NCBI GenBank assembly: GCA_937916485.1
Contig: CALFSV010000299.1
Location: forward strand, 1-6,550
Source: an uncultured Paracoccaceae bacterium
GTDB lineage: Bacteria; Pseudomonadota; Alphaproteobacteria; Rhodobacterales; Rhodobacteraceae
Direction: 5' to 3'
Length of the DNA: 6,550 bases
The notes under the pieces are model-generated. The model was not told the origin of the DNA. It was given only the letters and a program-made list of their open reading frames with translations, and did not search any database. Numbering within the stretch: position 1 is the stretch's first letter; each line of letters starts with the position of its first letter. Made by a program: the position numbers and the translations under genes. Below are positions 6,148 through 6,550 of the stretch, piece by piece.

Positions 6148-6550
6148 GCCGCAAACGCGACAAGCGCGAGGTCATCGTCGAGACCCGAAATCTGGCCATG
6201 CATTTCGGCGGCGTGCGCGCCGTGGATCAGGTGGATTTTACCCTTTACGACAAGGAATTGCGCTGTCTAATCGGCCCCAATGGCGCAGGAAAATCTACGT
6301 TTTTCAAGTGCCTCACCGGTCAACTTTCCCCGACATCAGGTGAGGTGATCATCCGCGGCCAAGATACAACGCTCGCAGAAACGCACGAGATTGCCAGCCT
6401 TGGCGTTGGCATCAAAACGCAGGTTCCCAACCTTTTTGACGGGTTGAGCGTTGATGAAAACATCTGGATGTCTGCCCGCCGCTGGAAAAACAGCAAGCGC
6501 GCTCGCAGCCTGACCTCGGAAACGATCGAGCGGATGAACCTTGGCGATAT
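6144..6550 (+). CDS. ABC transporter ATP-binding protein, LivG/UrtD family (partial, runs off right edge)
   Basis: This is the first of the two ATPases expected for an HAAT importer; it powers transport from the cytoplasmic face. Only the first 135 residues are in the window, of about 250 expected. NLAMHFGGVRAVDQVDF (16-32) is the LivG/UrtD-type opening, and Walker A GPNGAGKST spans 44-52. The Q-loop glutamine is Q93 in GIKTQVPNLF, followed by DGLSVDENIW. The residues before Q differ from the RTFQ/RKFQ of textbook LivG and UrtD, which suggests a side branch of the family. Signature, Walker B and the switch histidine lie beyond the edge, so intactness cannot be judged. The start is the ATG in an ATGA overlap with the second permease; GGGG at 6132-6135 gives a moderate ribosome binding site. 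A LivF/UrtE-like second ATPase would be expected next. Confidence 0.92.
   Translation, partial: MSRKRDKREVIVETRNLAMHFGGVRAVDQVDFTLYDKELRCLIGPNGAGKSTFFKCLTGQLSPTSGEVIIRGQDTTLAETHEIASLGVGIKTQVPNLFDGLSVDENIWMSARRWKNSKRARSLTSETIERMNLGD

Overview
The window looks like a piece of an alphaproteobacterial chromosome, most likely from a Rhodobacteraceae/Roseobacter-type bacterium. This is inferred from the mid-50s GC coding style, the Tat-exported binding protein and the family resemblances; no rRNA or other marker gene is present to confirm it. All real genes lie on the + strand.

Positions 1-1266 hold no intact gene. The first ~350 bases are AT-rich and unassigned. From about 353 to 912 lies a badly decayed, 5'-truncated ATPase gene of the oligopeptide/dipeptide ABC transporter type (DppF/OppF-like). 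It can still be followed through three reading frames, one in-frame stop and several lost motifs. Positions 913-1266 form the control region of the downstream operon. They contain a clear sigma-70-type promoter (TTGACA, 17-bp spacer, TCTAAT), a weaker sigma-54-like match just upstream of it, a 10-bp-phased direct repeat, and a leader of about 86 nt that ends in a good ribosome binding site.

Positions 1267-6550 are one apparent transcription unit of five genes: a YqiK/flotillin-type SPFH membrane protein; a Tat-exported periplasmic binding protein of the urea/short-chain-amide branch of the branched-chain amino acid (HAAT) family; two permeases (LivH/UrtB-like and LivM/UrtC-like); and the start of a LivG/UrtD-like ATPase that runs off the right edge. 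The flotillin-to-binding-protein gap is 42 bp with no terminator. The last three genes are joined by ATGA overlaps. A perfect 10-bp hairpin between the binding-protein and first permease genes is well placed to make more binding protein than membrane complex.

The transporter presumably captures a small nitrogenous or amide-like solute in the periplasm and imports it with ATP. The exact substrate cannot be read from the sequence. The most unusual point is the flotillin-type scaffold gene leading the transporter operon, without the NfeD/YqiJ-type partner that normally sits beside such genes.
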